A DNA stretch of 61,064 nucleotides from CAYJGN01 sp964369635 (GCA_964369635.1 CAYJGN010000003.1:1-61064); one strand, 5' to 3'; positions 50,365-60,744 are shown, counted from the first letter of the stretch. Made by a program: numbers and translations. Notes: generated by a model not told the origin, from the sequence alone.

Positions 50365-51957
50365 ATGAAAAAAAGAGCAGTCTTTATCTTTGGGGCGATT
50401 TTTGCGGTTTTCACAGTTTTGTATCTTCAAGTTTATATGATTTCAAATAATGAAGAGTACAAGGAGCAGGCGATAGGGCAGCAGACGCAAACGGAAATTC
50501 TCTCATCAGAGCGTGGAAATATCTTTGATAGAAACAAAACTCCGATTAATCTATCTGTTGAGAATTTGTATATAGTTATAAACCCAGCAGAGCGGATATA
50601 TGTCGCAGAGATTTTGGCGGCATGCGAGATATCTGCGCAAGAGCTTTATGATAAGCTTAAAACGCAGCGAGTTTTTTCGCTGCAAGTAATAAACGAGGAG
50701 CTTATTGAAAATGATTATATAAGCTATCTTCAAACCGATAGGAGCGATAATTCATACCTTCTATCGAATATTATCGGTTATACAAATATTGATGGCGTTG
50801 GAGTTTCAGGGGTAGAGAAAAGTTTTGATTCTCTTCTCTCAACCGGTGGCGAGAGCTTTATATTAAACTATGAGATTAACGGATATAATCAAGTTGGAAG
50901 TGATGCCAAGATAGAGGTTTTCTCAACTGAGGGAGCTGGCGGTAATGTTGTTTTAACGATAGACAAGCAGATTCAAGAGATAGTTGAGGAATTTGGCGGT
51001 GAAGTTATAGAAAAGGGTGCGGTTGTTGTTTCAGAGGTGAAAACGGGTGAGATAGTTGCAACAGCGACCTTCCCAAGTCAAAATCCTCAAAATATTGCAG
51101 CTGACATGCAAGATGAAAATCTGCCGCTTATAAACCGCGCTTTTATGGGATATAATGTTGGGTCGGTTTTTAAAATCGTTGTTGCGGCGGCAGCTCTTGA
51201 AACAAATACCGAGATTAATAGCGAGTTTCTCTGCGATGGAGATATCGAGATTGGAGGAGTTGTTTTTCGATGCCACGATAGAGATGGGCATGGCGAGCTT
51301 GATTTTATGGAGGCAATTGCCGTTTCATGCAATCCTTATTTTATCGAGCTTGGAAATAGAGTTGGGTATAGCGAAATATATACCCTTGCAAATATTTTAG
51401 GGTTTAATAGCGAAACAAATTTTGCAGATAATTTAACCTCCGTATCAGGGTATCTCCCATACCCAGATGCAGAGAAGAGCGATATTTTATACAGCAATAT
51501 CTATTTTGGGCAAGGGGAGCTGCTGGCAACCCCTATTCAGCTAAACTCATTGATGGCAACAGTTGCAAATGACGGGTATTATAATCCTCCAACCCTTATA
51601 AAATCAACGATTGAAAATGGGATCGAGGTAGAGGCAATAAAAACTGCCTCGAAAAAGGTTATATCAAGCGGAACAGCGGCTCTTTTAACCGATGCACTTG
51701 TCGGAGTTGTTGAGGAGGGGAGCGGGAAAAAAGCATATACCGAATATTTTTCGGTAGCAGGTAAAACAGGCTCTGCGCAGACAGGGCAGTATTCGGGTGA
51801 GACTGAAATTGTCCACGCTTGGTTTTCGGGTTTTTATCCAGCTAATAACCCAAAATATGCTATAACTATCCTTGTCGAAGAGGGAGTTTACGGAAGTGAG
51901 GTAGCGGCACCGCTCTTCACTAAAATAGCAACCGAAATTGAGCGGCATGCGCTATAA
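50365..51957 (+). CDS. Class B penicillin-binding protein (transpeptidase)
   Basis: A 530-residue peptidoglycan transpeptidase. One N-terminal membrane helix (about 4-26) is followed by a dimerisation domain (SSERGNIFDRN) and the catalytic domain with Ser267 in SVFK, Ser321 in SCN and KTG at 467-469, all intact. It lacks the PASTA repeats of some family members and is short, resembling the PBP2-like proteins of Clostridia. Could act in elongation or in sporulation; no mreB, rodA or spo genes are adjacent. Confidence 0.9.
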   Translation: MKKRAVFIFGAIFAVFTVLYLQVYMISNNEEYKEQAIGQQTQTEILSSERGNIFDRNKTPINLSVENLYIVINPAERIYVAEILAACEISAQELYDKLKTQRVFSLQVINEELIENDYISYLQTDRSDNSYLLSNIIGYTNIDGVGVSGVEKSFDSLLSTGGESFILNYEINGYNQVGSDAKIEVFSTEGAGGNVVLTIDKQIQEIVEEFGGEVIEKGAVVVSEVKTGEIVATATFPSQNPQNIAADMQDENLPLINRAFMGYNVGSVFKIVVAAAALETNTEINSEFLCDGDIEIGGVVFRCHDRDGHGELDFMEAIAVSCNPYFIELGNRVGYSEIYTLANILGFNSETNFADNLTSVSGYLPYPDAEKSDILYSNIYFGQGELLATPIQLNSLMATVANDGYYNPPTLIKSTIENGIEVEAIKTASKKVISSGTAALLTDALVGVVEEGSGKKAYTEYFSVAGKTGSAQTGQYSGETEIVHAWFSGFYPANNPKYAITILVEEGVYGSEVAAPLFTKIATEIERHAL

Positions 51958-51964
51958 TTTTCTG

Positions 51965-51993
51965 TTGACAAAATGACACATTTTATATATAAT
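51965..51993 (+). promoter_or_regulatory. alaS promoter
   Basis: Consensus TTGACA and TATAAT with a 17-bp spacer. Transcription would start near 52000. Confidence 0.85.
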
Positions 51994-51999
51994 TTATTT

Positions 52000-52225
52000 G
52001 TTAAAGCATATGAGAAGAAGAAGGTTTATAGGGTTATCAAAGAGAGGTCGTGTTGGTGTGAGCGGCTATAACCGATAGGCTGTGCCGCTTTTCTGCTTCG
52101 CTGAGGAAATGCGGCGACGTTTAAACTGCGTTAAAGTTTTTGAGTTGATGCATTTATGCATAATTTGGGTGGTACCGCGTAGAGTTTTGCTCTTCGTCCC
52201 TTTGTGGACGGGGAGTTTTTTATTT
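52000..52225 (+). ncRNA. T-box riboswitch leader of alaS (tRNA-Ala sensing)
   Basis: The T-box sequence GGGTGGTACCGCG (52167-52179) is complete, with TGGT suited to the ACCA end of tRNA-Ala. Stem I has GGTTAT/ATAACC arms, an AGAGAGG bulge region and a GGTGTGA distal loop. A GCT triplet at 52079-52081 lies in the internal loop where the specifier should be and is an Ala codon. The terminator is CTCTTCGTCC (52190-52199) with GGACGGGGAG (52206-52215) and a T run. Uncharged tRNA-Ala would favour antitermination. The specifier position is my reading of the fold, not computed. Confidence 0.93.
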
Positions 52226-52242
52226 TGAAGGGAGAATTTTTT

Positions 52243-54858
52243 ATGAAATGGACAGGACTAAATGAGCTTCGAGAGGAGTTTTTAAAGTTTTTTGAGAGCA
52301 AGGGACATAAAGTTTTTGAGAGCGCGCCGCTTGTTCCGATTGACGATGACAGCCTATTGCTTATAAACAGCGGAATGGCGCCTCTTAAAAAGTATTTTAC
52401 TGGTGCTTTGAAGGTCGATGGCAATAGAGCTACCAGCTGTCAGAGATGTATTCGAACACCTGATATCGAAAGGGTTGGAAAAACCTCAAGACACGGAACA
52501 TATTTCGAGATGCTTGGAAACTTCTCATTCGGCGATTATTTCAAAAAAGAAGCGACCAGTTGGGCATATGAGTTTATAACTGAAAAACTAAATCTACCCC
52601 TCGATAGACTTTGGTTTTCAATCTATCTCGATGACGATGAGGCATTTGAAATTTGGACAAAGCATGTTGGTGTACCGGAAGATAGGATAGTGCGCCTTGG
52701 CAAAGAGGACAACTTCTGGGAGATCGGTACAGGACCATGTGGGCCTTGCAGTGAGATTTATTTCGATAGAGGCATTGAAGCGGGTTGCGGAAAAGAGAGC
52801 TGCGCTGTTGGCTGCGATTGCGATAGATTTGTTGAGTTTTGGAACCTCGTTTTCACCCAGTTTGATTCAGATGGCGAGGGCAACTATACCCCGCTTGCAA
52901 AACCGAATATTGATACCGGAATGGGACTTGAGCGTCTTGCATGTATAATGCAAGGGGTTGATAATCTTTTTGAAGTCGATACCATGGCGAAAATTATGGG
53001 TCATATCTGCAAAATTGCCGAAGTTGAATATAAAAAAGATGAGAAAAAGGATATTTCTCTTCGCGTTATAACCGATCATATTAGAAGCGCTACCTTCCTA
53101 ATTGGCGATGGTGTTTTGCCATCAAATGAGGGTCGTGGTTATGTTCTTCGCCGTCTTATCAGAAGAGCTGCAAGACATGGAAGACTTATTGGGATATTAA
53201 AACCTTTCCTATTTGAAGTTTCAAAAACGGTTATTGAAGAGAATAAAGAAGCCTATGCAGAGATTGCTAAAAAGGTAGATTATATCGAGAAGGTTATAAA
53301 AATCGAAGAGGAGAAGTTTGCGAAAACTGTATCTGGCGGACTTGATATGCTCCGTGAGATTATGGATAAGCTCTCAAAAGATGGTAAAATAACCATTTCA
53401 GGTGAGGTTGCATTCAGGATATACGATACATTCGGACTGCCATACGATCTCGTTGATGAGATAGCGCAAGAGCAGGGATTTGAAGTTGATAAAGAGAAGT
53501 TTTTCTCCCTTATGGAAGAGCAGAGAACAAGGGCGCGAGAGAATAGAAAAGGTGCTTCCGATGCAGGTTGGGTCGATGAGATAGATATTTCAGCTTTCAA
53601 CGCTGAAACAACTTTTGTCGGGTATCATCGCCTTGAGTGTGAGACAAAAATTCTCGATATCATAAACAAAGGAAAACTCGTTTCGAGCGCAACTGTTGGT
53701 GATCAGGTAGCTATAACCCTTGAGAATTCGCCGTTTTATGTTGAGGGCGGCGGTCAGGTTGGCGATATTGGAGTTATCGAGAGTGCGACTGCTCGTGTGC
53801 GGGTAATTGATACGAAAAAACTGGGCCCTATGAACTGCTGTCTTTGTGAGATTGAGAGCGGTGAAATAGAAGATGGCGAGATAGTAACAGCAAGAGTTGA
53901 TAAAACCCGCAGAGCGGCAATAGCTAAAAACCATACGGCGGCGCATATGCTTCAAGCGGCACTTCGAGAGGTGCTTGGATCACATGTTCATCAGGCGGGC
54001 TCTTATGTTGATGAGCAACGTCTTCGTTTCGACTTTACCCATTTTTCAGCGATGACTGCTGATGAGATAGAGCGAGTTGAGGATATAGTTAATAATGCAA
54101 TAGTTTCGGCAACTGCAGTTTCAGCCGTTGAGATGAAGCATGAGGATGCTGTTAAAAAAGGAGCTATTGCGCTATTTTCAGAGAAGTATGGCGATATCGT
54201 CCGTGTTGTTGAGATTGAAGGTCTATCGGTAGAGTTCTGCGGTGGAACACATATAGATAACACTGCAAAAGCTGGTGTATTCAAGATTATTTCAGAGAGC
54301 TCGGTAGCTTCTGGTGTTCGTAGAATTGAAGCAACAACCGGTCTATCGGTTCTCAAAATGCTAAATGAGCTTGAGGAGAGAGTTCATGAAACGGCGGGTA
54401 TTCTCCACGCAAATAACGCCGATGACCTCGTTTCAAAAGCAAAACAAACTGTTTTTGAAAATAAAAACCTTTCAAAAGAGCTTGAGAGTCTTCGTGCAAA
54501 ACTTGCAACATCTGACCTCGCTGATATCCTTGCAAATAAAAAGACGATAGGAAAAGTCTCGTTTGTGAGTGCTGCTTTAAAGGGAGATGCTAATAGCCTT
54601 AAAATGCTTGCAGATGCTATAAAAGAGAAAGATAGCAGTATTGTTGTTGCTGTGGCAACGAGTGAGAATCTTCTTGTTGCGGCTGGTAGTGATGCTGTTG
54701 CTGCAGGAGTAAAAAGTGGAGATGTTCTAAAAGAGATTGTCAAAGTAACAGGTGGACGCGGTGGCGGACGTGCTGAGAGCGCTATGGGCGGCGTTGGCGA
54801 TATAAATAAATGGTCAGAGGGTATAGCGGCGGCGGAAAAATTTATCGAGACTATTTAA
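52243..54858 (+). CDS. alaS: Alanyl-tRNA synthetase
   Basis: An 871-residue class II synthetase with aminoacylation (about 1-455), editing (HTAAHML and CGGTHID zinc-type motifs) and C-terminal C-Ala domains (DHH-like, GGRGGGRAESAMGG). Charges tRNA-Ala and edits Ser/Gly-tRNA-Ala. The ATG at 52243 has GGGAG upstream. Expression is set by the T-box leader. No terminator is obvious in the 157 bp before the HIT gene. Confidence 0.98.
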   Translation: MKWTGLNELREEFLKFFESKGHKVFESAPLVPIDDDSLLLINSGMAPLKKYFTGALKVDGNRATSCQRCIRTPDIERVGKTSRHGTYFEMLGNFSFGDYFKKEATSWAYEFITEKLNLPLDRLWFSIYLDDDEAFEIWTKHVGVPEDRIVRLGKEDNFWEIGTGPCGPCSEIYFDRGIEAGCGKESCAVGCDCDRFVEFWNLVFTQFDSDGEGNYTPLAKPNIDTGMGLERLACIMQGVDNLFEVDTMAKIMGHICKIAEVEYKKDEKKDISLRVITDHIRSATFLIGDGVLPSNEGRGYVLRRLIRRAARHGRLIGILKPFLFEVSKTVIEENKEAYAEIAKKVDYIEKVIKIEEEKFAKTVSGGLDMLREIMDKLSKDGKITISGEVAFRIYDTFGLPYDLVDEIAQEQGFEVDKEKFFSLMEEQRTRARENRKGASDAGWVDEIDISAFNAETTFVGYHRLECETKILDIINKGKLVSSATVGDQVAITLENSPFYVEGGGQVGDIGVIESATARVRVIDTKKLGPMNCCLCEIESGEIEDGEIVTARVDKTRRAAIAKNHTAAHMLQAALREVLGSHVHQAGSYVDEQRLRFDFTHFSAMTADEIERVEDIVNNAIVSATAVSAVEMKHEDAVKKGAIALFSEKYGDIVRVVEIEGLSVEFCGGTHIDNTAKAGVFKIISESSVASGVRRIEATTGLSVLKMLNELEERVHETAGILHANNADDLVSKAKQTVFENKNLSKELESLRAKLATSDLADILANKKTIGKVSFVSAALKGDANSLKMLADAIKEKDSSIVVAVATSENLLVAAGSDAVAAGVKSGDVLKEIVKVTGGRGGGRAESAMGGVGDINKWSEGIAAAEKFIETI

Positions 54859-55015
54859 AAAGAAAAAAATATCTGATATAATAAAGAAAACCAGTGAAAA
54901 AATTGCGCAAAGTCTAATTCTAAATGGTGTGCAGTAGATAGCGAAACTAAAAAAATCAAAGGTTGAATTTAAGATTTGATAAAGTGAATTTTGCTGTGCG
55001 CAGAATGGAGAAATT

Positions 55016-55354
55016 ATGGACTGTTTATTTTGCAAAATCGCATCAGGGGAAATACCCTCAACCATTGTCTATCAAGATGATGAGATATTTGCTTTTCGCG
55101 ATATCGACCCAAAAGCTCCAACTCATATTCTGGTAATACCGAAGAAGCATATCAAAAGCGTTTCGGATATTGAGGGTAGCGATAAAGAGCTTATAGGGAA
55201 AATATTTTTGAAGATAAAAGAGATAGCGATAAAAGAGGGACTTGATAGTGGGTATCGCGTTGTCACGAATATCGGCGAAGACGGCGGACAATCGGTAGCG
55301 CACCTTCATTTTCACATATTAGGCGGCAGAGCATTAAGCTGGCCTCCGGGTTAA
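55016..55354 (+). CDS. HIT family protein (HinT-like)
   Basis: A 112-residue nucleotide phosphoramidase-type protein. CLFCKIASGEIPS opens the fold and the histidine triad is AHLHFHILGG. HinT enzymes hydrolyse AMP-lysine and other purine phosphoramidates. TGGAG precedes the ATG. The PRTase gene follows 14 bp later. Confidence 0.93.
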   Translation: MDCLFCKIASGEIPSTIVYQDDEIFAFRDIDPKAPTHILVIPKKHIKSVSDIEGSDKELIGKIFLKIKEIAIKEGLDSGYRVVTNIGEDGGQSVAHLHFHILGGRALSWPPG

Positions 55355-55368
55355 AAGAGGAGTTTAAA

Positions 55369-55914
55369 ATGGAAAGAAAATATTTCACACTAAACATCGA
55401 AGGTCTCACAAGAGAGCTTCCAATCTGCAAAGTTAATGATGATATCTCAATAGCGGCTTTTAATATGTTCTCAGATGTTGAGATGACTATTGCAGCGGCA
55501 AAAGGACTTCTTCGTGATGCGCCGGAGTTTGACTGTATTATAACTGCTGAATCAAAAGGAATACCGCTTGCATATGAAATGAGCAAACTTAGCGGCAAGA
55601 AATATCTTCTTGCAAGAAAAGTTTCAAAGCTATATATGCAAGAGCCTATCGCTATAAAGGTGAAATCTATCACGACTGCAAAAGAGCAAACTCTATATAT
55701 GGATGGCGAAGAGCTTGAATATATGAATGGCAAGAAAGTTCTTATTATAGATGACGTTGTAAGCACTGGTGGTTCACTTGACGGTCTTGAGCAGATTTGT
55801 CAAAAGGCGGGTGCGATTATTGCAGGTAAGGGTTTTGTCCTTGCAGAGGGCGATGCTGAGCATAGAGACGATATCTTCTTCCTTGGAGTTATCCCTCTGA
55901 TATTTAATAAATAA
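55369..55914 (+). CDS. Purine phosphoribosyltransferase (adenine PRTase-like)
   Basis: A 181-residue type I phosphoribosyltransferase. The PRPP motif VLIIDDVVSTGGSLDG (about 124-139) is complete, and an AESKGIPLAYEMSKL segment corresponds to the ARGF/SRGF loop of APRT, here ESKG. Probably salvages adenine or a related purine; xanthine is an alternative. RBS GAGGAG. Co-transcribed with the HIT gene. Confidence 0.85.
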   Translation: MERKYFTLNIEGLTRELPICKVNDDISIAAFNMFSDVEMTIAAAKGLLRDAPEFDCIITAESKGIPLAYEMSKLSGKKYLLARKVSKLYMQEPIAIKVKSITTAKEQTLYMDGEELEYMNGKKVLIIDDVVSTGGSLDGLEQICQKAGAIIAGKGFVLAEGDAEHRDDIFFLGVIPLIFNK

Positions 55915-55954
55915 CTTTAGTTTTAAAAACAAACTTATAAAGTAGGGTGGTTTT

Positions 55955-57920
55955 ATGATGCGGCCGTTTGCTATGCTTGGATATCTCTTTATTGCAAGCT
56001 TTTCGGTCGCTTTGTTTTGTTATAATTTTAAGATAAGTCCATTTTTATCTATCATTTTAATTCTACCGATTTCGATTTTTATCGCCAAAAGAGCGAAAAG
56101 TTTAATTATTTATCCGCTAATAGTCTTTGCGTTTATCATATATAGTTTTGTTTCAATAGATAATTATCATAAGCTTTCCTTTGAAAGCGGAGAAGATATA
56201 ACCGTTTCTGGAGTTGTAGTTTCGCGCGAGATAAGCTATGATAATATCTCATACGACTATATTATAGAGCTTACAACGGTCGATGGTGATAAGGTTTCGG
56301 ATAACCTTTTTGCAACATTTGAACGCTCTCATTTCGAAGCGAATTTATATGATACAGTGCAGTTTTCGGGAAACGTTGTTTCATCGGATATAGGGTATGC
56401 ATACCAAAATGACTTATACCGATTGGCAAACGGCTATGCATTCACAGCAGAATTTTCGACTGGTGAGATAATAAAACCAGCAAATGTTATAATAGATGGG
56501 CTTCAAAGCTTTAAAGAAAGTCTGAAAAGGGNNNNNNNNNNGGGAGTTTATCAAGAATTTTTTGGATGGTGGGTCTATATCCTATGGGGTGCTGACAGGG
56601 GATAGAAGTTTAATTGAAGATGATGAATATTATAGCTATCTTGGTAGCGGTGTTTTGCATATATTTGCAGTCTCAGGGCTTCATATTGCGATAGTTGCGG
56701 CTATATTTTTGTTTTTATTTAGATATTTGATTATAAATTATAAGCTGCGATATATTTTGGCAACTATAGCAACAACGCTATTCTATCTTATATTCTGCTA
56801 TGGTAGCATATCTGCAACAAGAGCTCTAATAATGGCATATCTATTATTCTTAGCGCAGATTTTTTCATATAAGGCAGACGTTGAAAATAGCCTTGGAATT
56901 GCAGCGGTTATTATATTTATATTAAATCCAAAAGCCGCGGTGGATTTATCTTTTCTGCTATCCTATTTCTCGGTTTTAGGTATTATTAAAGTTTTGCCGG
57001 TGCTTAAAAGTTATATAAAAACAGATAATATCATTGTAAACAGCGGGTTAGTAACGATTTCGGTTTCGTTTGCAACGATTATTCCGCTATCTTTAATGAA
57101 CGGGCGAGTATACCCAGCGGCGATAATTGCAAATATAATTATCATACCACTAATAACAATACTGCTAGCCTCCCTTCTCATATCGGCGCTTTTGATATTC
57201 TTATCAGTGCCACTTCCAGATATTATTTTGCTTGTTGTGAAGCTAATAACGCAGATAATTTCAGCGGTGACGCAGTTTCTCGCAGAGTTTAGAGCTAATG
57301 CATTTAGCTCTAATATCTATCTTGTTTTGTTTGTTATAGCGGCAGTTTTGCTATATAAGCTGCTTTTTAGAAAAGAGAGCAAATTTATTTTTGCAAACAG
57401 CATTGGCCTTTTGATTTTGGTTACTGCATTGGTGTCGAGCATATTTAAGACGGGTGTTTCGGATGGAATATATCTATACAGAAACCATAACGACTTTGCA
57501 GTTGTTGCGATAGAGGATAGGGAGGTATCCGTCTATATAATCGGAAATTACCTTTCAACTGAGCGGGTGGTTAGCAGAATTATTGATGAAAACGGGTATA
57601 CAGATATAACGCTATATCTGCGCAGTGGCAAAGAGAGCAAAGTTATCGAGCGCGCTTATGATACTAAGACTATCTATATAGAAGAGGATTTTGTGGTATT
57701 TAGTTTTGAGGGGCTTCGCTGCATAGTGTCGTATAGTAAGACGGATGATTTTAATAGCTATTTTCTTTCGGTAAACAACAGTGAGTTGCGGGCAGATATT
57801 TCTATTGATAATAATGAGAGCAGAAATCCAGATGCAATTTCGCTTATAGATAGCAGAGATTTATATTTAATTGAACCAAACGGTTATCACCCACAGAGGA
57901 TTTATGATTATGAAGAGTAA
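55955..57920 (+). CDS. comEC: ComEC/Rec2 DNA-uptake channel (interrupted by an assembly gap)
   Basis: One gene split by ten N at 56532-56541. The 5-prime part has N-terminal membrane helices and the DUF4131/OB-like domain. The 3-prime part resumes in the frame of GVLTGDRSLI and FAVSGLHIAIV, the ComEC competence motif, with seven or more helices. ComEC is the inner channel for single-stranded DNA during transformation. The metallo-beta-lactamase-like C-terminal domain of many homologues is reduced: about 150 soluble residues remain and no HxHxDH motif is seen. The stop overlaps holA by 11 nt. comEA is not in the window. Confidence 0.88.
56532..56541. other. Assembly gap
   Basis: Ten N inside comEC; the frame changes across it, as expected if the true gap length is not ten. 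Confidence 0.95.
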
Positions 57921-58917
57921 TATTAAAGGATTAATACAAAAGGAGGGTTTTTCGCTTATCTATCTATATGGTGAGGAAAAAGGCCTTGTTTCCGACTGCC
58001 TTTCTTCGATAATAAAAGAGATAGAGACTGAGGATTTTGAGATAACATACCTTGATGATGAAAACTTTTCCGCTGACTATATATATGAGATGATGACTAC
58101 CGTCTCATTTATGGCAACAAAAAATGCGATTATCGCAATAGATATCGAGCAGAGCAAGATAGATGAAGGTCTATCAAAGCTCAAAGAGCTATTTTCAGAG
58201 CAGGTAGCTGCGGGGATTTTGATTTTTGCTGCAAAGTCGGTAAGCTATCCTGGGAACCGTTCTGTCCACAAAGCGCTTTTAGCGGAGGCAAAAAAGAGCG
58301 GCGAAGTCCACAATTTTAAAAACCTCTCACCACAGGAAACTTCTGCGGTTCTTTATGAATTTGCAAAGGAAAATGGATATTCAGTATCGAAATCTGTTTG
58401 TGCAAAGCTTTATGATTATGTTAAAGGGGATACACAAAACGCTAAGAATGAGCTTCTAAAACTGATATTTTACAAAAATGGGGAAGAGATAACAGATAGA
58501 GATATAGAGTTTGTCGCAGTGGCTGATAGGACGGCTTCGGTATTTGATATCGGACGTCGGATTGTCCGCGGAAATATCAAAGAGGCGATGGAAAAGCTTG
58601 ATGCGCTTCTCTTTCAAAAAGAGGATGAGATTTTTATTTTAGCTGCCTTCTCGACGGTTTTTATTGATATCGCAAGAGTACATGCAATAGAGAGTAAATC
58701 AAAAATTTTGCAGTATTTCGACTATAAAGGCAAAGAATTTCGCATTGATAATGCAATTTATGACGCGAAGAGAATTTCAAAAAGCAAAATTGATAAGATC
58801 GTAGTGCTTTTATCTGAATGCGACATAGCGCTTAAGAGAACAGCAGTTAATAAAAGACTGCTCCTTGAAGATGCAATTTTTAAAATTCATTATATAATAG
58901 AAGGTAAGTATGCTTAA
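57910..58917 (+). CDS. holA: DNA polymerase III delta subunit
   Basis: A 335-residue clamp-loader subunit. The N-terminal AAA-like domain begins LIYLYGEEKGLV, and the C-terminal collar domain contains RTASVFDIGRRIVRGN. Opens the beta clamp within the delta/delta-prime/tau complex. The ATG at 57910 is nine bases after GAGGA. comEC-holA is a very common Firmicutes order. Overlaps rnmV by 8 nt. Confidence 0.93.
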   Translation: MKSNIKGLIQKEGFSLIYLYGEEKGLVSDCLSSIIKEIETEDFEITYLDDENFSADYIYEMMTTVSFMATKNAIIAIDIEQSKIDEGLSKLKELFSEQVAAGILIFAAKSVSYPGNRSVHKALLAEAKKSGEVHNFKNLSPQETSAVLYEFAKENGYSVSKSVCAKLYDYVKGDTQNAKNELLKLIFYKNGEEITDRDIEFVAVADRTASVFDIGRRIVRGNIKEAMEKLDALLFQKEDEIFILAAFSTVFIDIARVHAIESKSKILQYFDYKGKEFRIDNAIYDAKRISKSKIDKIVVLLSECDIALKRTAVNKRLLLEDAIFKIHYIIEGKYA

Positions 58918-59497
58918 AATTCGAGAAGCTATAATAGTTGAAGGGCGATATGATAAAAACAAAGTATCCCAGTTAGTTGATACAATTATTATAGAAACAA
59001 AAGGGTTTTCTATCTTTAAAGACAAAGAGAGCCAGCAGTTTATAAAAACACTCGCGAAAAACAGAGGGATAATAATCCTCACCGATAGCGATAGTGCTGG
59101 AAATAATATAAGGAATTTTCTCCGCTCTATTGTTTTAGAAGGGGAGATTAAAAATGTTTTCATACCGCGAATTTCAGGAAAAGAGCGGCGGAAAAGCAAA
59201 AGCTCAAAAGAGGGATTTCTCGGCGTTGAGGGAATAGATAGCAAGCTTTTGCTTCAGAGACTTCAGGAGATATCAACTGCCACGGACAAAACAGAAGAGC
59301 TCACGAAGATGCAGATGTATGAAGATGGTTTTTTTGGAAAACAGGATAGTAAACAGAGGCGCGAAGAAATTCTTTTGCATTTTGGACTGCCAAAAAATAT
59401 TCCAGTCAATTTAATACCAAAAGCTATTGAAGAGCGCGGCGGTATTTTGGGATATAGAGAATATGTTGAAAAAATGAGGAGTGTGGAAAATGGTTGA
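58910..59497 (+). CDS. rnmV: Ribonuclease M5
   Basis: A 195-residue Toprim nuclease that matures 5S rRNA in Gram-positive bacteria. Toprim residues are in IIVEGRYDKNKV and ILTDSDSAGNNIR. The 5S-binding C-terminal half is present. Overlaps holA and the following kinase. No rRNA gene or ksgA is in the window; ksgA is its common neighbour elsewhere. Confidence 0.93.
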   Translation: MLKIREAIIVEGRYDKNKVSQLVDTIIIETKGFSIFKDKESQQFIKTLAKNRGIIILTDSDSAGNNIRNFLRSIVLEGEIKNVFIPRISGKERRKSKSSKEGFLGVEGIDSKLLLQRLQEISTATDKTEELTKMQMYEDGFFGKQDSKQRREEILLHFGLPKNIPVNLIPKAIEERGGILGYREYVEKMRSVENG

Positions 59498-60425
59498 TTT
59501 AAAACTGAAAGAGGGCGAATATATTTTAGCTATTGGAACGCTGATAGCCGATGTTTCGGGCTTTATGCCAAAAACAACTAAGCTAAGCGATAAAAATCCA
59601 GGTGGCAGAGTTTGTGTTTCCTGTGGTGGGGCGGCGCGGAATATGGCGGAGAATTTAGCGAGACTTCATGTTCCTATTAAAATTCTCTCGGCTGTTGGCG
59701 ATGATATGCTTGGCGGGATGCTTCTATCTGAAACTGAGAAATCAGGAATAGATACAAGCCATGTGAAGGTTGTTTCGGGTGAGAATAGCTCGGTTTATAT
59801 CTGTCTGCTCGAGGATAGCGGTGAGCTTTTTGCAGGAATTACCGACCTCAATATAGCAAAGCACAAATCGAGCGAATACTTCAAAGAGAAAAGCGATATT
59901 ATAGCTGGGGCAAAGGCTATAATCATGACAGAACCAGGAGAAGGACTTCATGATTATCTACGAGAGTTTCATCCAGAAGTTCCAATCCTCGGTGACGTTA
60001 CAGCATTAGCACTTATTCCGCTTGTCCTTGCGAATATCGACAGATACCACACCCTAAAAGCAAATGAAATTGAAGCAAAAGAATTGACTGGAATTGATGT
60101 TTCAAATGAAGAGGGGCTTCTATTGGCAGCAAAAAAGATTTACGATATGGGCGTTAAAAATGTTTTGATAACGCTTGGAAGTGGCGGTGCCCTTTATTAT
60201 AATGGTAAAGAAACTATCAGAAGAAAAGGTAAAAAACTCGATGAGGTCGTTTCTGTTAATGGTGCTGGTGATGCATTTTTCGCAGGATATATTTACTGTC
60301 TTGCGAACGGTTATGAAATAGAATATACCATTGATTTTGCTATGGCAACAGCGGTGCTAACCCTTGGGAGTGAGAAGACTATTGTTCCTGAAATATCAAA
60401 AGAGCTTATAGAGGAGAAAATGTGA
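59490..60425 (+). CDS. PfkB family carbohydrate/nucleoside kinase
   Basis: A 311-residue ribokinase-fold kinase. The GG switch is SCGGAARNMAENLARL and the catalytic motif VNGAGDAFFAGY is canonical, unlike the kinase of the hydrolase operon. It resembles pseudouridine-kinase- or ribokinase-like enzymes. The ATG at 59490 follows GAGGAG by seven bases. Substrate not determinable; if it is a pseudouridine kinase a psuG glycosidase should exist elsewhere. Confidence 0.88.
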   Translation: MVDLKLKEGEYILAIGTLIADVSGFMPKTTKLSDKNPGGRVCVSCGGAARNMAENLARLHVPIKILSAVGDDMLGGMLLSETEKSGIDTSHVKVVSGENSSVYICLLEDSGELFAGITDLNIAKHKSSEYFKEKSDIIAGAKAIIMTEPGEGLHDYLREFHPEVPILGDVTALALIPLVLANIDRYHTLKANEIEAKELTGIDVSNEEGLLLAAKKIYDMGVKNVLITLGSGGALYYNGKETIRRKGKKLDEVVSVNGAGDAFFAGYIYCLANGYEIEYTIDFAMATAVLTLGSEKTIVPEISKELIEEKM

Positions 60426-60697
60426 TGTTTAAATGGTTTCAAAATTTTACAATTCAAAAGTTTGATAACCTTTTAAGCGCACTTATTGGCGGTGTTATCG
60501 GTATTTTTATTATCCAAAGCCTATGGACTACTATAGAGCATCTGATTTACCCAGAGAAAAACTATCTAACCTCATTTCCATGGTACTCATCTATTGTTAT
60601 TTATGGTATATGTGCAGCGGTAGTTTGTGTTTTGGCTGGTCTTGTAAAATTTGTGGTTAAGATTATAATTAGAAGGAAAGATAAAAAAGCGCAATAA
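60425..60697 (+). CDS. Small two-helix membrane protein
   Basis: A 90-residue protein with two membrane helices (about 15-38 and 55-80) and a very basic C-terminus (RRKDKKAQ). The ATG at 60425 is eight bases after GAGGAG and overlaps the kinase stop by one base. Unknown function. Confidence 0.7.
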   Translation: MFKWFQNFTIQKFDNLLSALIGGVIGIFIIQSLWTTIEHLIYPEKNYLTSFPWYSSIVIYGICAAVVCVLAGLVKFVVKIIIRRKDKKAQ

Positions 60698-60744
60698 TAG
60701 GCAGAAATTAAATATCAAGGATGAGAAAATTTTTCGCATCCTCG

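Noticed and set aside
56562..57920. A separate gene starting inside the second half of comEC
   Set aside because: The N run shifts the frame; motifs on both sides belong to one ComEC protein, so a single interrupted gene is the better reading.
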